In this document: in pieces, positions 57,384 through 64,000 of the stretch
Numbering within the stretch: position 1 is the first letter of the stretch
How the letters are laid out: each line of letters starts with the position of its first letter
NCBI GenBank assembly: GCA_010084195.1
Contig: RGPS01000001.1
Location: forward strand, 1-64,000
DNA length: 64,000 bases
Reading direction: 5' to 3'
Source of the DNA: Terriglobia bacterium
Lineage (GTDB): Bacteria > Acidobacteriota > Terriglobia > Bryobacterales > Bryobacteraceae
Notes under the pieces: generated by a model
What the model saw: only the letters and a program-made list of their open reading frames with translations
The model's database searches: none
What the model was told of the DNA's origin: nothing
Made by a program: the position numbers and the translations under genes

Positions 57384-57387
<4 letters not shown>
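56577..57387 (+). pseudogene. TIGR03435-like protein with apparent +1 insertion at 56771-56772
   Basis: FEVASIKPSGP, LKDLIL in frame 1; VSSAESLERTAFDVNARIPPGATKDDFRSMLQHLLRDRFQMVVHRE in frame 2. Confidence 0.82.
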
Positions 57388-59201
<1,814 letters not shown>

Positions 59202-59270
59202 GCGGTAAGATGGGGCTGAACTTCGATTGTCCCATATGTCTCGATTCAGGGAAGTTATTCATTTTTGTTC

Positions 59271-59756
59271 ATGAGCATCCAACAGCGTATTTTCGAAGGT
59301 GAACTCTCGGCAACCGGACTCCGGTTGGCCATTGTGGTGAGCCGTTTTAACAGTTTCATCACAGATCGCCTGCTTGCCGGCGCATTAGATGCAATCCAGC
59401 GTTCGGGGGGCGAGGCTGCGGAAGTCGACATTGTGCGGATACCCGGCGCATGGGAGTTCCCCATCACGGTGCGGGCACTGACGTCGTCGAAAAAACATGA
59501 TGCGATCGTGTGTCTCGGGGCCGTGATTAAGGGCGACACGCCTCACTTTGACTATGTGGCGGGCGAGGCTGCGGGCGGTATCGGAGCTGCTGCTGTGGAT
59601 TCCGGGATCCCGGTTGCTTTTGGTGTGCTGACCACGAATACGCTGGAGCAGGCAATTGACCGTGCCGGAGCGAAGTCCGGCAACAAGGGGTTTGACGCGG
59701 CTATGACTGCTATCGAGATGGCCAACCTGCTGAAAAAATTGCGAGCTGAGGTTTAA
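59271..59756 (+). CDS. ribH: 6,7-dimethyl-8-ribityllumazine synthase
   Basis: [46 protein letters not shown]. Confidence 0.98.
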   Translation: MSIQQRIFEGELSATGLRLAIVVSRFNSFITDRLLAGALDAIQRSGGEAAEVDIVRIPGAWEFPITVRALTSSKKHDAIVCLGAVIKGDTPHFDYVAGEAAGGIGAAAVDSGIPVAFGVLTTNTLEQAIDRAGAKSGNKGFDAAMTAIEMANLLKKLRAEV

Positions 59757-60199
59757 TGGCCCGTCATCGCGCACGGCAGCAAGCGTTGCAAATGATGTTT
59801 CAGTGGGACGTTCGTCGCACCCCGCCTGAGGAGATTGTGGGAGGGTACTACGGTTCCCTGCTGATCAGCGATGACGAAGAAGCAACGCCACCGCGCGATG
59901 AGTTTGCCGAAGAACTGTTTCGCGGGGTTCTGGCGGATTTGGCGGGGATCGATGAGCGCATCACTCGTCATGCTGCGCATTGGAAGATTGGGCGCATGCC
60001 CGTGGTGGATCGGAATATCCTGCGCATTGCTGTGTACGAGATTCTGACGACGGATACACCTGCAGCGGTGATTATTGATGAAGCGCTGGAGCTGGCGAAG
60101 CGTTTTTCGTCGGATGATTCGGCGCAGTTTGTAAATGGCGTGCTGGACGCGGTTCGGCGGGAAAAAGTGACGTCCGGCATCGAACTGAAGCCCGACTAA
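59756..60199 (+). CDS. nusB: Transcription antitermination factor NusB
   Basis: RHRARQQALQMMFQWD, DRNILRIAVYEIL, VIIDEALELAKRFSSDDSAQFVNGVLDAV. Confidence 0.97.
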   Translation: MARHRARQQALQMMFQWDVRRTPPEEIVGGYYGSLLISDDEEATPPRDEFAEELFRGVLADLAGIDERITRHAAHWKIGRMPVVDRNILRIAVYEILTTDTPAAVIIDEALELAKRFSSDDSAQFVNGVLDAVRREKVTSGIELKPD

Positions 60200-60241
60200 G
60201 GCCGGACCAAGGCAGGACCAGGGCGCGATGGACCCACTGCT

Positions 60242-60526
60242 GTGGGTACCTTGACTCCGGTTCGCCCGTTCGCTATCCTCGCTTCAACGCCGAACGAAAA
60301 TAAGCAGCCAACCGGGGATGAACGCATGGATGCCTTGCGCATGAATCTGGAACTGATGGGCTACCGGATTGAGGATTCCCGCAGGGAGTTTCGAGAAGAG
60401 ATCGCTGCATCTCGTGAGGAATTCCGTGAACGCAACGACCTGCTGATGAAGGCCATTAGCGACTTGCTGGTTGCCACCGGTGCGATAGCCACTCGGGTTG
60501 AGCGAATCGAGCGGAAAATCGCTTAG
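60242..60526 (+). CDS. Hypothetical coiled-coil protein
   Basis: 94-aa ORF with heptad-like E/R-rich helix. Confidence 0.4.
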   Translation: MGTLTPVRPFAILASTPNENKQPTGDERMDALRMNLELMGYRIEDSRREFREEIAASREEFRERNDLLMKAISDLLVATGAIATRVERIERKIA

Positions 60527-60539
60527 TACCGGAGGCGGT

Positions 60540-61124
60540 TTACCCGAGGTTGAGAGCTTGGCGGGTGGCACCGTGAGACGCGCCGATCTTTTCCTGCAGC
60601 ATCATGATGGCGTGAATCAACTGCTCGGGGCGGGGCGGGCAACCGGGGACAAATACGTCCACCGGAATTACCTGATTGACCGGGATGAGCGCGTAGTTGT
60701 TGAACACACCCGTTGACGTGGCGCAGGCACCCATGGAGATAACCCACTTCGGTTCCGGCATCTGTTGGTACAGGTGACGCACGACCGGGGCCATCTTGTT
60801 CGAAACGCGGCCTGCGATGAACATCAGATCGCTCTGCCGTGGGGAACCACGGAAGACTTCTGCACCGAAGCGGGAGATGTCGAACCGAGAGGCCGACATC
60901 GACATCATTTCAATTGCACAACATGCCAGACCAAAGGCCATGGGCCAAATGGAGTTCTTTCGGCCCCAGTTGATGACGCTGTCTACAGTCGTCATCACCA
61001 CACCCGACTGCAGGAGTTGCTGGTCGAGGCTTTCGTTGTCAATACGGGCGAAAAGCTCTGCGCCGGTGCTGGCCATCGGGACTGCGAAAGGGGCCGGGGT
61101 CAGAATGTGGTCAGACATGCACAC
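60540..61124 (-). CDS. nuoB: NADH-quinone oxidoreductase subunit B
   Basis: [46 protein letters not shown]. Confidence 0.96.
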   Translation of the reverse strand: MCMSDHILTPAPFAVPMASTGAELFARIDNESLDQQLLQSGVVMTTVDSVINWGRKNSIWPMAFGLACCAIEMMSMSASRFDISRFGAEVFRGSPRQSDLMFIAGRVSNKMAPVVRHLYQQMPEPKWVISMGACATSTGVFNNYALIPVNQVIPVDVFVPGCPPRPEQLIHAIMMLQEKIGASHGATRQALNLG

Positions 61125-61199
61125 TATTGTGGCATAGTGCCCCTGATCTTTTAAGGGGTCGTCGGGCGAAGCAGCGTCTTCGATATCCTAGAGGGGCTT

Positions 61200-62060
61200 A
61201 TGCGCCTCATGACTTTCCGCTACGGCGGCCAGGATCACGCCGGTGTGGTTACCCCGGCTGGTGTCGTTCCCGTTCTTGAAATCAACACGAAGCACGACCT
61301 GCACCTCCCGAACAGTCTGCTGGAGATCATTCGGCAGGATATTCGGGAAATTCCGACTTCCGGGGTTTCGGCGATTTCTTTGGCGGACGTGGAGCCTCGC
61401 CTTCCGTATGCGGTGCCGCCGAAGATTTATTGCATTGGCCTGAATTACAAGTCACACGCGGAAGACATTGATGCCGTGCAACCGGAAGAGCCGGGCAGTT
61501 TCATGAAACCCGCTTCGTGTATGTTCCAGCCCGGCGGCGACATCATTCTGCCGCCCGCTGAGGTTTCCGACGACGTGGATGCGGAAGGCGAACTGGGCCT
61601 TATCATTGGCAGGTCATGCCGGTTTGTGCCTGTGGAGAAGGCGCGGGAAGTGATCTATGGCTTGACTACAACGCTGGATTTGACGGCGCTTGACGTCCTG
61701 CGTAAGAACCCTCGCTACCTCACCCGGGCCAAGAGTATCGACACGTTCTTTAGCTTTGGACCCGTGATTGTAACTTCGGACGAAGTGGGCGATATTGACG
61801 ATCTGGAAGTCATCACCGAGCACAATGAGGGCGTTTGCTCCCGCGATTTCGTGCGCAATATGAAGCACAAACCCCTGAACCTGGTAGCGTTCCACAGCAA
61901 CTTCTTCACCTTGCAGCCAGGCGACGTGATCTCGACCGGGTGCCCGAAAGGCGCGCGCATTAAGGCCGGCGACCGTGTTCGGGCGCGGATCGAAGGTGTT
62001 GGCACGACTACCGCCAACGTCACGCAGGGGCTGCGGACTCCGTTCGGATTCTCGGCCTGA
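61200..62060 (+). CDS. Fumarylacetoacetate hydrolase family protein
   Basis: KIYCIGLNYKSHAEDID, DAEGELGLIIGR, GDVISTGCPKG. Confidence 0.95.
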   Translation: MRLMTFRYGGQDHAGVVTPAGVVPVLEINTKHDLHLPNSLLEIIRQDIREIPTSGVSAISLADVEPRLPYAVPPKIYCIGLNYKSHAEDIDAVQPEEPGSFMKPASCMFQPGGDIILPPAEVSDDVDAEGELGLIIGRSCRFVPVEKAREVIYGLTTTLDLTALDVLRKNPRYLTRAKSIDTFFSFGPVIVTSDEVGDIDDLEVITEHNEGVCSRDFVRNMKHKPLNLVAFHSNFFTLQPGDVISTGCPKGARIKAGDRVRARIEGVGTTTANVTQGLRTPFGFSA

Positions 62061-62074
62061 GATAGAATAAGACT

Positions 62075-62428
62075 GTGCCCTCCGGCCTCAAACGTCTGAT
62101 TCTGTGGGATTACCCCCGCGGGGTCTGGCAATACGACATTGTTTGCGCGGCAATTCTCGTGTTTCTGGTGTTCACGCCGCGCGAGTGGTTTCGCGACCAG
62201 CCTCGCATCCCGCATTCGAGCCAGATCACATCCCTGCCCGGACATGGGGAGCAGATGTTCTGGATTGAACCGGAATTGGTGGCGTCGGTCCCGGAAGGCA
62301 AGCGCCTGAGCGAATTGAGTCGTATCCTCACGCAGCGGACAGGCAGGAAACAGGTTGTGGTTCGCGTGGATCCCATCATGGATGCGGAGAAAGAACTGAA
62401 GGGTTATCTTGCTTTTGGTACCCCGTAA
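62075..62428 (+). CDS. Hypothetical protein with one TM helix
   Basis: 117-aa ORF between FAH and lolA genes. Confidence 0.6.
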   Translation: MPSGLKRLILWDYPRGVWQYDIVCAAILVFLVFTPREWFRDQPRIPHSSQITSLPGHGEQMFWIEPELVASVPEGKRLSELSRILTQRTGRKQVVVRVDPIMDAEKELKGYLAFGTP

Positions 62429-63128
62429 CCCGGTGAGATTCGTCTACCGTTCTGTGAAGCTCCTCCCTGTGGTGTGTCTTCTGGCGGTTTGGCCTTTGAG
62501 CGCCCAGTCTGTGGACGAAGTCTTTGCGCGGCTCGACAAGAGCGCCCAGGGCTTCAAGACGCTGGGTGCTGACATAAAGCAGACTGCGCACACGGCCATC
62601 GTCAACGATGATTCCACCGAAAACGGGACGATCCGGCTGAAGCGGGTCAAGGTTGGCGAAACCCATATTCTGGTGGATTTCACCAGGCCCGATCCGAAGA
62701 CAGTTTCCATTGCAGCCGGGGAAGTGAGGGTTTATATCCCTAAGGCGAAGACTGTCCAGGTTTACGATCTCCGCAGCAAACGCAGTATCCTGGAGCAGGG
62801 CATGCTGTTGGGTTTTGGTGCTACCAGCGCCGAGATCAAGGCGGCCTACGCTGTGAGTTACGTCGGGCAGGAAAGCATCGCGGGGCAACCCTCGGGCCAC
62901 ATCCGTCTGGTGCCGAAATCCAAAGAAGTTCTGCAGACCCTGAAATCAGCTGAGTTGTGGATTTCGGACACTCAGGGCGTGCCGGTGCAGCAGAAATTCA
63001 TCACGTCAGGCAATGGCGACTACACGCTGATCCAGTACACCAATCTGAAGATCAACCCTTCGTTGGGCGATAAAGATCTGAAGCTGAGTGTTCCTAAAGA
63101 CGTTCAGACGCAACAAATCGGCAAATAA
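62409..63128 (+). CDS. lolA: Outer-membrane lipoprotein carrier protein LolA family
   Basis: Signal peptide, LGADIKQTAHT...RVYIPKAKTVQVYDL, LWISDTQGVPVQQKFI. Confidence 0.85.
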   Translation: MLLVPRNPVRFVYRSVKLLPVVCLLAVWPLSAQSVDEVFARLDKSAQGFKTLGADIKQTAHTAIVNDDSTENGTIRLKRVKVGETHILVDFTRPDPKTVSIAAGEVRVYIPKAKTVQVYDLRSKRSILEQGMLLGFGATSAEIKAAYAVSYVGQESIAGQPSGHIRLVPKSKEVLQTLKSAELWISDTQGVPVQQKFITSGNGDYTLIQYTNLKINPSLGDKDLKLSVPKDVQTQQIGK

Positions 63129-63140
63129 TTCCCGCGGCGA

Positions 63141-64000
63141 ATGAAGCTCAGCACGAACAGATTACCTTGGCTGGACTGGATGCGTGGTATTGGTGCGCTC
63201 ATGATGCTTCAGGGGCATGTATTTCACTCCTTCATGCGTAATGATCTGCGACAGGAAGGGCCTTACCAGCTTTCACAATTTGTGGGCGGCATGCCTCCGG
63301 CTTTGTTTCTTTTCGTGCTGGGCATCACGTACAGCTTCCTGATGGATAGTCAGGTGCGAAAAGGGGTGCCAGCCCGGGGCCGTGTGCAGGCTGCGGCCAA
63401 ACGTTCGGGGTTTCTTTTCCTGGCGGCCTTCGCGTTCCGGTTCCAGCTTTGGGTCGTTTCGATCGATAAGAGTCCGTGGACCGACCTGTTTCGGGTGGAC
63501 ATCCTCAATGTGATGGGGCTTTCGTTGCTGATCCTGTCACCGATGGCGGCCTTCACCACCAGGGAGCGAATCCGACTGTGCGCGGTGCTCGGCACAGTGA
63601 TTGCTCTTCTGACGCCGCCGGTCTCGGCGATCGCCTGGGGCGGGACACCGTGGTTCCTGAAGTACTACCTGATTCCGGATTCCCTGAACTTTGGAATCTT
63701 CCCCTGGGCCGCTTTTGTCGCTTTCGGCCTGAGTGCAGGGAGTCTGCTTCGGACCCTGAAGCCAGACGAGACAGGTCAGGCCATGCAGTGGTTTGGCTGG
63801 GGCGGTTTGGCGCTTGCTTTTGGGGCATGGGTGCTTTCGAACATGTCCCTCACGATCTACCCGAATTCTGATTTCTGGTCGAACAGTCCCGCACTTATCT
63901 TCATCAAACTCGGAGTCATCCTGATCCTGATGGCCTTCTCGTGGGCCTGGAATCTGAGCCTTGACCCGGACAAATGGAGTCTGGTCCGCCAGTTCGGTGC
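63141..64000 (+). CDS. Heparan-alpha-glucosaminide N-acetyltransferase-like (DUF1624) membrane protein, 3' truncated by window
   Basis: My reading from ATG at 63141: MKLSTNRLPWLDWMRGIGALMMLQGHVFHSFMRND..., open to the window end; not in the ORF track because it lacks a stop. Confidence 0.8.
   Translation, partial: MKLSTNRLPWLDWMRGIGALMMLQGHVFHSFMRNDLRQEGPYQLSQFVGGMPPALFLFVLGITYSFLMDSQVRKGVPARGRVQAAAKRSGFLFLAAFAFRFQLWVVSIDKSPWTDLFRVDILNVMGLSLLILSPMAAFTTRERIRLCAVLGTVIALLTPPVSAIAWGGTPWFLKYYLIPDSLNFGIFPWAAFVAFGLSAGSLLRTLKPDETGQAMQWFGWGGLALAFGAWVLSNMSLTIYPNSDFWSNSPALIFIKLGVILILMAFSWAWNLSLDPDKWSLVRQFG

Overview
A 64 kb chromosomal window, densely coding and high in GC. It looks like an acidobacterium of the Solibacter/Bryobacterales type, judging from a TIGR03435-like protein, PEP-CTERM proteins, DUF1624/FAH/TIM-barrel genes and general gene style; this is an inference with no search run. 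Content is mostly housekeeping and metabolic: ino1, IMPase, F0 ATP synthase genes (I/Z/a/c), lipA, rsmA/ksgA, an ECF sigma/anti-sigma pair, lepA, ribH-nusB, a solitary nuoB, lolA, a YjhG/YagF-type dehydratase, MATE/GntP/DAACS transporters, GT39-like membrane proteins, and a TgpA-like transglutaminase. I found no tRNA, rRNA, CRISPR array, transposase, prophage or recognisable defence system. The most useful non-obvious signals are (1) a series of damaged or odd gene structures: two in-frame TGA codons, two 1-nt frameshifts, one frameshifting internal deletion, one ORF without a canonical start, and one internal-signal-peptide fusion; (2) a GH16-fold protein whose catalytic ExDxxE motif reads AxNxxD; (3) a truncated UvrC-like protein with a degenerate GIY-YIG motif, overlapping a membrane protein gene; (4) an ATP synthase c subunit with a signal-peptide-like N-terminus; (5) an anti-sigma/TonB-C-like fusion; and (6) a triplicated terminator-like tandem repeat. 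I saw no convincing wholly new multi-gene system.
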